DNA of 22,057 nt from JACZWL01 sp046756445 (GCA_046756445.1 JBHHWI010000048.1:1-22057), one strand, 5' to 3'; positions 8,497-15,712 are shown, counted from the first letter of the stretch. The notes: generated from the sequence alone by a model not told the origin. A program made the numbers and translations.

Positions 8497-8572
8497 AAAA
8501 CCTCGCGATTTTCCTCGAAAAAGCAGCGAAAACGCACGAATTTCGCCGAAAATCGCCGAATTTTGCGCCAAA
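8497..8572. other. Helically phased A/T tracts, predicted intrinsic DNA bend
   Basis: Eight short A/T tracts in otherwise GC-rich sequence are centred near 8498.5, 8510, 8520, 8530.5, 8541, 8551, 8561.5 and 8571. The spacing is about 10.4 bases, one helical turn. Tracts of A4-5, A2T3, A4T and A2T4 type in phase with the helix are known to bend DNA. The block sits in the 8347-8706 divergent spacer, about 150 bases behind msrP and 135 bases ahead of the DsbA-like gene. Apart from the msrP signals near 8350-8375 I see no gene, RNA or sure promoter in the rest of the spacer. Whether a nucleoid protein or regulator binds here is inference. Confidence 0.6.
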
Positions 8573-8706
8573 CTATGGGCCCCGGCGGCTGTCCAAGTCA
8601 ATAAGGCGTCGGAATCCCGGACCCCGGGAGAACTTGAAATCCCGGCCCGGGGCCTCAAGTTCAACACCCGGTCCGCAGACGACGCGGCAAGGGTAGCAAC
8701 GCGGGA

Positions 8707-9432
8707 ATGGGCATGCGCGAGAGTCTCACGAACATTGTCGGGCAGGACGGCAAGCCGCTACAGGCGGCCTTGCAGATCGACGTCATTGCCGACCTCGTTT
8801 GCCCGTGGTGTTACCTGGGCAAGCGGCGTCTGGACGACGCCCTGCTGGCAGTGGGCGGCCCGAGTTCGGTGTCCTGGTATCCGTTCCAGCTCAATCCGGC
8901 GATGCCGGCCGGCGGCATGGCGTTCGAGGAATACCTGGTATCCAGGTTCGGCGACCCGAAGAAGCTCGGGCCCGCGATCGAGCAACTCACCTCCGAAGGC
9001 AGGGCGGAAGGGATCAACTTCCGCTTCGACAAGCTGTCTCGCGTGCCGAATACGCTGAACGCGCACAGGCTGATGAAGCTCGCCGAGACCGAGCGCGTCA
9101 ACACGTCCGACCTCGCGGAGGAGTTTCTCAAGGGATTCTTCGAGTCGGGACTCGATATCGGCGACAGGGAAGTGCTGTCCGGGCTGGCGATGCGTCACGG
9201 TCTGGAGACCCGGGACATCGACAGGACACTGGACGACGACCTTTCCCGGCGCGCAGTCCTGTCGCAGGAAGCCCAGGTGAGGCAGGGCGGCGTGACCGGC
9301 GTTCCGGACTTTCTGGTTAACAAGCGCCTGTTCGTCATCGGCGCACAGAGCACCGAGGCACTGGTCAGCGCCTTCGATCAGGCGATCTTCGGCGACCTCA
9401 GCGACCTCAAGCTATCGCCCACTATTCACTGA
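8707..9432 (+). CDS. DsbA-family (FrnE-like) dithiol-disulfide oxidoreductase
   Basis: The 241-residue product has a thioredoxin-fold DsbA domain. DLVCPWCYLGKRRL places the CPWC active site at residues 32-35. A helical insertion follows (MPAGGMAFEEYL, then NTLNAHRLMKLA), and the cis-proline loop is GVTGVPDFLVNK. This is the FrnE/2-hydroxychromene-2-carboxylate isomerase-like branch, in which CxxC members act as oxidoreductases. No signal peptide is visible, so it is probably cytoplasmic, unlike true DsbA. ATG 8707 is used; ATG 8713, with GGGA 6 bases upstream, is equally possible. The stop TGA (9430-9432) is the first triplet of a large palindrome. It is divergent from msrPQ, and a shared redox theme is possible but unproven. 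Confidence 0.88.
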   Translation: MGMRESLTNIVGQDGKPLQAALQIDVIADLVCPWCYLGKRRLDDALLAVGGPSSVSWYPFQLNPAMPAGGMAFEEYLVSRFGDPKKLGPAIEQLTSEGRAEGINFRFDKLSRVPNTLNAHRLMKLAETERVNTSDLAEEFLKGFFESGLDIGDREVLSGLAMRHGLETRDIDRTLDDDLSRRAVLSQEAQVRQGGVTGVPDFLVNKRLFVIGAQSTEALVSAFDQAIFGDLSDLKLSPTIH

Positions 9433-9490
9433 CAAAAAGGGGTCAGAGCCCTTTTTCGCTGCTAAAAAGGGCTCTGACCCCTTTTTGTCA
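9430..9490. repeat. Palindromic repeat copy 1, likely bidirectional terminator
   Basis: A perfect inverted repeat has 27-base arms (9430-9456 and 9464-9490) around a 7-base loop (9457-9463). The arm contains A5, then GGGGTCAGAGCCC, then T5. The outermost triplets are the stop codons of both convergent genes: TGA of the DsbA-like gene at 9430-9432 and TGA of the hydrolase at 9490-9488. The strong GC stem flanked by T5 on either strand should terminate transcription in both directions. A second copy with the same core lies at 14515-14556. The layout resembles REP-like dispersed palindromes mobilised by RAYT proteins, but no RAYT gene is in the window. Confidence 0.85.
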
Positions 9491-10447
9491 TACCGGGTAG
9501 CGGCGCGCCAGCCACGCCAGTATCAACTCATTGACCGCCTCGGGCTTTTCCTGCTGGGTCCAGTGGCCGCAGTCCCCGATCATGTGGATCTCGAGGTCGG
9601 GAACATGCGGCTTCATCGCCTCGATATGGGCGGGCAACACGAGAATATCGTCCTGTGCGCCGATGAAGAGCGTCGGCACGTTGACCGTCTGTTCGACGCC
9701 TTCGGTGCTGGACCAGTTGTGACTCCAGTTTCGGTACCAGTTGATCGGACCCCTAAAGCCGCCGGCTTTGAATGCCTCGGTAAATACGCGGTGCTCCTCC
9801 TGGTTCAGCAACGGCTCGCCCCGCAGTTCCTTCCGGGCGAGTGCCTTGAGCAGGCTGAATACCCGCCGGTCCTTGGGGAGCGTTTCCAACCGACCTCGCG
9901 GTTCCTGGCCTGTTCGCATCAGGACATCGAAAACGCGCCCGGGGTCGGCATCGCACTTGAGGTCTGCTTCGTTGGAGTCCTGAAAGTTGACAATATAGAA
10001 GTCGTCGCCGAGGAAGTCGCGCATCAGCGAGATCGGATCCGTCGGTCGGCGCGCGAAAAACGGAATCGTCAGATTGACAAGACCGGCCATGCGCTCCGGT
10101 GCGAGCAGAGCCATCTGCCATAGCACCAATGCGCCCCAGTCATGGCCGACGAATACGGCGCGCTCGAGCTCCAGTGCGTCCAGAAGGCCGGTTATGTCGG
10201 AGATCAATTTCTGAATCGTGTAATCGGCGACGCCGCCGGGCTTGTCGGTTGCGCCGTATCCACGTTGATCGGGGGCAATGGCACGATAGCCTGCCGCGGC
10301 GAGTGCGGGAAGCTGATGCCGCCAGGAGAAGGCGAGCTCGGGAAAACCGTGAAGCAAAATAACAGGCGGTCCCCGTCCCTGCTGGTGGGCGGCCATCCTG
10401 ATGCCATTCGTGTCGACCAAGTCAGGAGCCGGAAATGAAATGCTCAC
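9488..10447 (-). CDS. Alpha/beta hydrolase, soluble epoxide hydrolase-like
   Basis: The product is 319 residues, cytoplasmic by lack of a signal. Features in order are HGFPE near 33-37 (oxyanion HGxP motif), DQRGYGATDKP near 60-70, nucleophile elbow GHDWGA with Asp103, an alpha-helical cap containing FYIVNFQ (Tyr151) and NWYRN (Tyr238), an acid in GAQDD (Asp266 or Asp267), and GDCGHW with His295. An Asp nucleophile with two cap tyrosines is the pattern of soluble epoxide hydrolases, which add water to epoxides through an ester intermediate. Haloalkane dehalogenases share the Asp but lack the tyrosine pair. The GTG start at 10447 has GGAGGAA 2 bases upstream (GGAGG 4-5 bases away). It is divergent from the T-box leader of ileS and shares the 10448-10511 spacer. 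The physiological substrate is unknown. Confidence 0.9.
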   Translation of the reverse strand: MSISFPAPDLVDTNGIRMAAHQQGRGPPVILLHGFPELAFSWRHQLPALAAAGYRAIAPDQRGYGATDKPGGVADYTIQKLISDITGLLDALELERAVFVGHDWGALVLWQMALLAPERMAGLVNLTIPFFARRPTDPISLMRDFLGDDFYIVNFQDSNEADLKCDADPGRVFDVLMRTGQEPRGRLETLPKDRRVFSLLKALARKELRGEPLLNQEEHRVFTEAFKAGGFRGPINWYRNWSHNWSSTEGVEQTVNVPTLFIGAQDDILVLPAHIEAMKPHVPDLEIHMIGDCGHWTQQEKPEAVNELILAWLARRYPV

Positions 10448-10511
10448 AGTTCCTCCGCGAGACAGTCAAAGCGCTTGTATTTTACAGTGATGACAGCTAG
10501 TTTCAGAAACA

Positions 10512-10783
10512 CGACGTTGACGGGGAAGAGTACGAAGGCGAAACCGTTTAAAGCGACCGGAGGATGGTGAAAGCTTCGGATCGGTTCTTTCGGAAAATCA
10601 CCCCCGAGTCGCTGCCCGAAATGCGACTTCGTCGCCGAAATGACGATGTCGCAGTGTAGGATCAGCCGGCTGGCCCACGATACCGGGCATACGAGGCGAG
10701 GGCGTTTAACCCCTCGTGAAACCGGGTGGTACCGCGGTCGGAAAGATGTCGCCCCGGACGCATGCAATGCGTTCGGGGCTTTT
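10512..10783 (+). promoter_or_regulatory. T-box leader (isoleucine specifier, transcription attenuation) controlling ileS
   Basis: A T-box RNA binds uncharged tRNA and lets transcription continue when the tRNA is not aminoacylated. Stem I spans 10512-10611. CGAC (10512-10515) pairs with GTCG (10608-10611). A kink-turn follows (GTT bulge, GA at 10519-10520 opposite GA at 10606-10607), then GGGG against CCCC, and AGTA at 10529-10532. AACCG (10542-10546) pairs with CGGTT (10582-10586), and CCGGAG (10557-10562) pairs with CTTCGG (10574-10579) around an 11-base distal loop. The specifier is ATC at 10597-10599, preceded by GAAA and followed by A, reading Ile. Stem III is ACGAGG/CCTCGT (10691-10696 with 10712-10717). 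The core GGGTGGTACCGCGG is at 10724-10737; in its TGGT the last base matches the A discriminator of tRNA-Ile. The antiterminator pairs 10722-10726 with 10753-10757, which competes with the terminator. Elements between 10612 and 10690 (a hairpin at 10623-10635, possibly stem II) are less certain. No convincing promoter was identified. Confidence 0.93.
10751..10783 (+). terminator. Intrinsic terminator of the T-box leader
   Basis: A 13-pair hairpin (one G-U) is formed by 10751-10763 and 10767-10779 with loop GCA, followed by TTTT at 10780-10783. Its 5' arm contains CCCGG (10753-10757), which can instead pair with CCGGG (10722-10726) of the antiterminator, so the two folds exclude each other. 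It ends 18 bases before the ileS start. Confidence 0.9.
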
Positions 10784-10801
10784 GATTGCAGGGACAGGAC
10801 T

Positions 10802-13800
10802 TTGAGCTTTAGGGAAGTCTCAGGACAGTACGACGGACCGGCGCTGGAGCAGCAGGTGCTCGCGTTCTGGCGCGATAACGATGTGTTCGAAAAAACACTT
10901 CAACAGTCCGCGGGCCGGCCCCGGTTCAGTTTCAACGAAGGCCCGCCGACTGCCAATGGCAAGCCCGGTATCCATCATGTGCTGGCCCGAAGCTTCAAGG
11001 ACGCATTACCGCGTTACAAGACCATGCGCGGCTATTACGCGCCGCGAAAAGCGGGCTGGGACACCCACGGATTGCCGGTCGAGCACGAGATCGAAAAAGA
11101 GCTCGGCATATTCGACAAGAAACAGATCGAGGCGGAAGTAGGCATTGCCGAGTTTACGCGGCGCTGCCGCGAGTCCGTCATGCGCTATATCGGGGACTGG
11201 GAGAAGATGACCGAGCGCATGGGCTTCTGGGTCAACATGGACGAAGCGTATTACACGCTGGACAACACATATATAGAGTCCGTGTGGCACCTGCTGAAGA
11301 TCATCTGGGACAAAGACCTCATCTATCGTGGCTACAAGGTCGTGCCCTACGACCCCAGAATCGGCGCGACCCTGTCATCACACGAACTGGCGCTGGGATA
11401 CAGGGAAACGCGGGACCCGTCGATTACCGTGCGGTTCAAGGTTGCCGGCGAGCCGGGCACCTGTTTTCTCGTCTGGACGACCACTCCCTGGACGTTGCCG
11501 TCCAACCTCGCGCTTGCCGTACATCCGGACGTGGACTACGTCTATGCGCAAGTCGGGCAGGAAACGCTGATTCTGGCCGCGGACCTTCGGGAAGCGGTTC
11601 TTCGCGACCTGTCGCATGAAGTTACCAGGACCGTAAAAGGGTCGGACCTCGTCGGCATGCGCTACGAGCAGCTGTTTACCTACCTGTCAGTCGATGCCGA
11701 TGCCTTCAGGGTGCTGCCCGCCGACTTCGTCAGTACGGAGGAAGGCACGGGCATCGTGCACACGGCGCCGGCCTACGGTGTGGACGACCTGGAGTTTGGA
11801 CAAGAACACGGATTACCGGTGTTGCACGGCGTAGGACTCGACGGGCATTTCCTGCCGGCAGTCACGCCCGTCGCCGGAAAGTTCTTCAAGCATGCGGACA
11901 AGATCCTGATCGGCGAACTCGAAGACCGCGGATTGATGTTTCGCTCCGAGACCTGCACGCACAACTATCCGTTCGGCTGGCGTACGGGCGACCCGATCAT
12001 CTATTACGCCAAGAATGCCTGGTATATCCGCACCTCGGATGTCAGAGACCGCATGGTCGAACTCAACAGGTCGATCAAGTGGGTGCCCTCGCGTATCCGG
12101 GACGGGAGATTCGGCAAATGGCTGGAGGGTAACGTCGACTGGGCGCTGTCGCGCGAGCGGTTCTGGGGCACACCGCTGCCCGTGTGGAGCGACGGTCAAG
12201 GCGACTACGTATGCATCGGCTCTGTTCGCGAGCTCGAGGAGTTATCCGGGCAGGACTTGAGCGACCTCGATCTTCACAGGCCGGCTGTCGATGAGATTAC
12301 GTTCGAGAAAGACGGCAAGACCTGGCGTCGCGTGCCGGAGGTCATCGATTGCTGGTTCGACTCCGGCGCGATGTCGTACGCGCAATGGCATTACCCGTTC
12401 GAGCACGAGGACCTGTTCGCGAGCCATTTCCCGGCCGACTTCATCTGCGAGGCCATCGATCAGACCCGTGGCTGGTTCTATACCTTGCATGCGATCGCCA
12501 CGCTTGTCTCCGACAGCGTTGCCTTCAGAAACTGTATCTGCCTGAATCTCATCGTCGACAAGGAAGGCAAGAAGATGTCCAAGTCGCTCGGCAACATGGT
12601 CGACCCCTACGATGTTTTCGACACGGTCGGCGCGGATGCCCTGCGCTGGTACTTCCTGGGCCGCCTGTCCGCTGATGCGCCCAAGCGCATATCGGTGGAC
12701 CGCGTCGCCGATGTCGTCAGCTCGTTTATCAATACGTTCTGGAACACCTACAGCTTTTTCGTCCTGTATGCGCGGCTCGACAGGGTCGACCTGAGCGACG
12801 ACATCGCCCTCGATCAGCGTCCGGAGATCGACCGCTGGGCGCTCGCCCTGATGAACCGGACGATCCGGCGCGTGACCTCCGCCATGGACGACTACGATGC
12901 GAAGTCGGCGGGCGACGCGATCGAGTCCTTCGTCGATCGGCTGAGCAACTGGTACGTCCGGAGGAACAGGCGGCGGTTCTGGAAATCGACGGATCCCGAG
13001 GACAAGCGGTCTGCATACCTGACGCTGTACCAGTGCCTGGATGTGGCACACCGGTTGATGGCGCCGTTTGCGCCGTTCCTGTCAGAGCACGTGTACCAGA
13101 ACCTGGTCCGGGGGGCGGACCCGGATGCGCCGCTCAGCGTCCACATGAGCGAGTGGCCCGAGGTCAACGAAGCTTACGACAATGAGCAGCTGCTGTTCGA
13201 TATCGGCGTCGTGCAGAAAGTCGTCGGCCTGGCCAGGGCCGCAAGAGGGCAATCGGGCCTTCGCACCAGGCAGCCGCTGTCGAGGCTCCTTGTCAGGACG
13301 CCAGACGACGCGTCCGCCAGGGCACTGGCCGATCATCAGGACCAGGTTCTCGAGGAACTCAACGTCAAGGCGATGGAATTCATCGCCCGCGACGCAGGCC
13401 TGGTGACCTATCGCATCAAGCCGAACCTGCCGAGAATCGGCAAGCAATACGGAAGGAACGTCCCGCTGATTCGCGAGGCGCTCGAGAAAAGTGATGGCGC
13501 CGAGGTCGCCGCCGCCGTCGCGAAGGGAGAGCGCTACACGATCACGATTCCCGGTGCCGAGATCTCGCTCGGCTCCGATGACCTGCTCGTAGAGACCAGC
13601 TCCGCCGAGGGCTATGCCTGCGGCGAGGACGCGGGATTCCTGACGGCGCTCGATACGACACTGAACGATGACCTGATCGCCGAGGGGATCGCCCGCGAGC
13701 TGATTCGGACGGTACAGGACGGTCGCAAGCAGGCCGGCCTCGAGGTCTCCGACAGGATCACCCTGGGGGTCTCGGGCAGCGACGGCGTCGAGGCTGCACT

Positions 13801-13936
13801 CTCGCAATACCGCGACTATCTTATGTCAGAAACACTGGCGACCGAATGGCAGGTCGGTCAGGACAAACCGCTGTATACGGGCGGAAAAGAGCTTGAGAAC
13901 GAGCGTTGGGCGATCGAAATCAGCAAGGCGCACTGA
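10802..13936 (+). CDS. ileS: Isoleucyl-tRNA synthetase, eukaryotic-like type (IleRS2)
   Basis: The enzyme charges tRNA-Ile with isoleucine in the cytoplasm. At 1044 residues it has class I landmarks: EGPPTANGKPGIHHVLAR, with the GIHH form of HIGH at residues 56-59, the long CP1 editing insertion with TTPWTLPSNLAL, an EAIDQTRGWFYTL segment, and KKMSKSLGNMVDP with KMSKS at 591-595. The anticodon-binding helices and a long C-terminal region follow. The GPPTANGxPGIHH form and the length fit the eukaryotic-like IleRS2 class, known for low mupirocin sensitivity. The frame is open back to 10640, but that part is the T-box. TTG 10802 (AGGGA 7 bases upstream) is chosen because it follows the terminator and begins the conserved FREVSGQYDGPALEQQ segment. 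It is not followed by lspA, as the usual gammaproteobacterial ileS is. Whether this is the only ileS cannot be seen here. Confidence 0.96.
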   Translation: MSFREVSGQYDGPALEQQVLAFWRDNDVFEKTLQQSAGRPRFSFNEGPPTANGKPGIHHVLARSFKDALPRYKTMRGYYAPRKAGWDTHGLPVEHEIEKELGIFDKKQIEAEVGIAEFTRRCRESVMRYIGDWEKMTERMGFWVNMDEAYYTLDNTYIESVWHLLKIIWDKDLIYRGYKVVPYDPRIGATLSSHELALGYRETRDPSITVRFKVAGEPGTCFLVWTTTPWTLPSNLALAVHPDVDYVYAQVGQETLILAADLREAVLRDLSHEVTRTVKGSDLVGMRYEQLFTYLSVDADAFRVLPADFVSTEEGTGIVHTAPAYGVDDLEFGQEHGLPVLHGVGLDGHFLPAVTPVAGKFFKHADKILIGELEDRGLMFRSETCTHNYPFGWRTGDPIIYYAKNAWYIRTSDVRDRMVELNRSIKWVPSRIRDGRFGKWLEGNVDWALSRERFWGTPLPVWSDGQGDYVCIGSVRELEELSGQDLSDLDLHRPAVDEITFEKDGKTWRRVPEVIDCWFDSGAMSYAQWHYPFEHEDLFASHFPADFICEAIDQTRGWFYTLHAIATLVSDSVAFRNCICLNLIVDKEGKKMSKSLGNMVDPYDVFDTVGADALRWYFLGRLSADAPKRISVDRVADVVSSFINTFWNTYSFFVLYARLDRVDLSDDIALDQRPEIDRWALALMNRTIRRVTSAMDDYDAKSAGDAIESFVDRLSNWYVRRNRRRFWKSTDPEDKRSAYLTLYQCLDVAHRLMAPFAPFLSEHVYQNLVRGADPDAPLSVHMSEWPEVNEAYDNEQLLFDIGVVQKVVGLARAARGQSGLRTRQPLSRLLVRTPDDASARALADHQDQVLEELNVKAMEFIARDAGLVTYRIKPNLPRIGKQYGRNVPLIREALEKSDGAEVAAAVAKGERYTITIPGAEISLGSDDLLVETSSAEGYACGEDAGFLTALDTTLNDDLIAEGIARELIRTVQDGRKQAGLEVSDRITLGVSGSDGVEAALSQYRDYLMSETLATEWQVGQDKPLYTGGKELENERWAIEISKAH

Positions 13937-13949
13937 GTATTTTTTCGAC

Positions 13950-13979
13950 TTGCGCGCCAATCCCTGAATTTGATATAAG
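13950..13979 (+). promoter_or_regulatory. Weak candidate promoter ahead of the small unknown gene
   Basis: TTGCGC (13950-13955) and TATAAG (13974-13979) are separated by 18 bases, just after the ileS stop. The leader to 14137 also contains a 7-base inverted repeat, AGCCGCT/AGCGGCT (14083-14089 with 14102-14108), whose 12-base loop holds GAGAGGTG. Sequence resemblance only. Confidence 0.3.
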
Positions 13980-14136
13980 AATCCGACGCAGGTGTCTGAT
14001 AGACCAAGAGTACAGACAGGAGCAGTCGACGCGCGAGCGCCGGCGGACTACAGGAAGTAGCTGACTCTGAAAGCGTACGGCAAGCCGCTGAGAGGTGAAA
14101 AAGCGGCTGCTCAAGAATAATAGCGCTGGAGCGGAC

Positions 14137-14508
14137 ATGCCCTATCACGTGGAAAACTTCTTCGCGGCCGTATCGGTGCTCGCCGGGCACGGCCACATAA
14201 AAAAACGGCTGATTACCGCCTTCGAGGATAACCTGGAACTGATCCAGGAGAACGATCTGCCGATTCCGGTCAAACAGACCTTCGCCGACCTCAAACATAT
14301 GATGCACCGGGTGGCGCCCTTGAACGGCGAAGGACCAATCTGCGCCTCTGTCCGCAAGATGTCGGTCGAGGAGGCAAACCAGTGCGCCCAGCTCGTGGTC
14401 GATATCTACGGCGACATGGTTCGCCACAGCGACAACGGCCAGGAGTCACTGCCCCTGAAGGCCGACGACCGCCCCACCGCCCCGCCGTTTCTCGTGAAAT
14501 CGAGCTGA
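14137..14508 (+). CDS. Small protein of unknown function
   Basis: I do not recognise this family. ATG 14137 is chosen because GGAG lies 5 bases upstream; an in-frame GTG at 14095 would add 14 residues. The 123-residue product has no signal peptide or membrane segment. Residues about 3-75 look helical (VENFFAAVSVLAGHGHIKKR, AFEDNLELI, KQTFADLKHMMHRVAP), followed by MSVEEANQCAQLVVDIYGDMV and a Pro-rich tail. Codon use resembles its neighbours, which supports a real gene. It lies 200 bases after ileS, possibly with its own promoter, and its stop is 6 bases before the second palindromic repeat. It occupies the place where lspA would be expected in a classical ileS operon, but bears no resemblance to the membrane protein LspA. 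Confidence 0.7.
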   Translation: MPYHVENFFAAVSVLAGHGHIKKRLITAFEDNLELIQENDLPIPVKQTFADLKHMMHRVAPLNGEGPICASVRKMSVEEANQCAQLVVDIYGDMVRHSDNGQESLPLKADDRPTAPPFLVKSS

Positions 14509-14514
14509 GTAATT

Positions 14515-14556
14515 AAGGGGTCAGAGCCCTTTATTAAAAAAGGGCTCTGACCCCTT
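14515..14556. repeat. Palindromic repeat copy 2, likely bidirectional terminator
   Basis: 18-base arms (14515-14532 and 14539-14556) pair around a 6-base A/T loop. The core GGGGTCAGAGCCCTTT equals that of copy 1 at 9430-9490. It lies between convergent genes: the plus-strand stop is at 14506-14508 and the minus-strand TAA at 14559-14557 directly abuts the arm. T-rich sequence follows the stem in both directions, so it should terminate both transcripts. The flanks and loop differ from copy 1, as expected for a dispersed repeat family rather than a local duplication. Confidence 0.82.
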
Positions 14557-15594
14557 TTATTCTTCCTCGAGGTCCCCGACGACGATCGGGTAATAGACAT
14601 AGGTAATCAGCTCGTCTTCTGCGGTCCGCGTCGGGTCGCTGATATACGCCTCCCAGGCATCGCCGTTTCTCTCGATTCCCAGAGCCGCCAGGTACGCGGC
14701 AATCTTGTCATGTGTCCGGCCGAGCCCCCGGTATGAACCGAGGTGCCTGACCCGGATGACTGGCCCTGCGTAGGTCGTCCCCAGCCTGACCGAGTCCCTG
14801 CTTCGCTTTGTGCTTTCGGTGATTCCACGAACGGGGATCGCGGCGTCGAACCTTATTTCCGATCCGCTGAACGGGCGGAGAATCGAAATCGGGGCCCCGG
14901 CATCCTGCAAGCCGCTTTCGTCGATGAAGCTCAGAACATCGAAGTAGGCGTCACCCATCGCCGCCGATATCGCGGCGGGATCGGGGATGCTGGCCGTCGG
15001 CCGGTAGGCGATGTCGGTTGCCTCGACAACGACGTGCTGGATCTCCACGTCGCCGAAGTCCGCCCCCGGCAGACCCTCGGCCATCGACTTGAGGCTCGCC
15101 AGCCCGTTCTCGTAGTCCTCGCCCACGGTCCCTTCGATCATGATGCCGAGATACCGGCCGACCAGGTTGAAACCGAAGTCCATGGTGAACGTCCATATGA
15201 CCTCCGTTCCAGGCTCCGCCGTGCCGAGCTCGAAAGTCGCGCTGGCCGCACCCTGTTCACCGAAATCGAGCGCGGTGACGACCCGCTGGTGCGGCACGCT
15301 TTCGATGATCGTCTGGCTGCCGTGACCGATGATGTTTCCGTCCCACGCCACCGTCGCGCCAATGCCTCGCCGGGGCCCGGAGATTTCGATCCGCGCATTT
15401 GGATCGGCCTCGACCCAGGGCGACCACTTGTTGACCTGATGAAAATCGTTCAGGAGCGCAAATACGGTCGCCCGGGGCGCGTCGATCACGATGCTTCGCT
15501 CTACCACCGCCCGCGACGGTAACAATATGCCGACTACGACGAGCAGCAGCAGCAGCGCGCCGATCGAGTAAAGAAATTTCCTGACAAGGCCCAT
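14557..15594 (-). CDS. Membrane-anchored SRPBCC (polyketide cyclase-like) + GyrI-like domain fusion
   Basis: The product is 345 residues from ATG 15594; an in-frame upstream ATG at 15651 would add 19 residues ahead of the membrane segment, so the shorter form is preferred, although no strong Shine-Dalgarno is visible. Residues 7-25 are a single hydrophobic helix (LLLLLVVVGILL). Residues about 31-172 are an SRPBCC/START-like ligand-binding domain, recognisable by RSIVIDAPRATVFALLNDFHQVNKWSPW and the WTFTMDFGFNLVGRYLG helix. Residues about 184-340 resemble a GyrI/AraC effector-binding domain (VEATDIAYRPTASI, a paired-strand repeat, RVRHLGSYRGLG, and a closing TYVYYPI strand). Both folds bind small hydrophobic ligands. 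Anchoring suggests a periplasm-facing or membrane-proximal binding role. No DNA-binding domain is present. Divergent from the DUF5655 gene. Confidence 0.85.
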   Translation of the reverse strand: MGLVRKFLYSIGALLLLLVVVGILLPSRAVVERSIVIDAPRATVFALLNDFHQVNKWSPWVEADPNARIEISGPRRGIGATVAWDGNIIGHGSQTIIESVPHQRVVTALDFGEQGAASATFELGTAEPGTEVIWTFTMDFGFNLVGRYLGIMIEGTVGEDYENGLASLKSMAEGLPGADFGDVEIQHVVVEATDIAYRPTASIPDPAAISAAMGDAYFDVLSFIDESGLQDAGAPISILRPFSGSEIRFDAAIPVRGITESTKRSRDSVRLGTTYAGPVIRVRHLGSYRGLGRTHDKIAAYLAALGIERNGDAWEAYISDPTRTAEDELITYVYYPIVVGDLEEE

Positions 15595-15712
15595 ACCGTG
15601 GCCCGGTTTTCTTGACGCTTTCGCCGAAGTTTGGCACCGCAATACGGCCAATGCCAGCCTGGGGCGGATAACCGCCGCAGGCAGGGCACGTCGCGGGAGT
15701 CCGTTGTGGTAT

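Noticed and set aside
8347..8667. N-terminal extension of the msrP ORF to 8667
   Set aside because: The extension is Ser/Arg/Pro-rich, and the strong GGAGG with the Tat signal fixes the start at 8346.
10475..10503. TTGTAT ... TAGTTT as promoter of the T-box transcript
   Set aside because: The -10 match is poor. A promoter must lie in or near 10448-10511, but I cannot choose one by eye.
10640..10801. N-terminal extension of ileS to 10640
   Set aside because: It would translate through the T-box core and terminator hairpin. The conserved synthetase sequence begins after 10802.
12242..13051. Minus-strand ORF of 269 codons inside ileS, plus similar ones at 13082-13807
   Set aside because: Shadows of a highly conserved synthetase gene; no motifs.
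13928..13958. Possible terminator hairpin after ileS (GGCGCA with TGCGCGCC)
   Set aside because: Imperfect arms with an 18-base loop, and the T-run is in the loop rather than after the stem.
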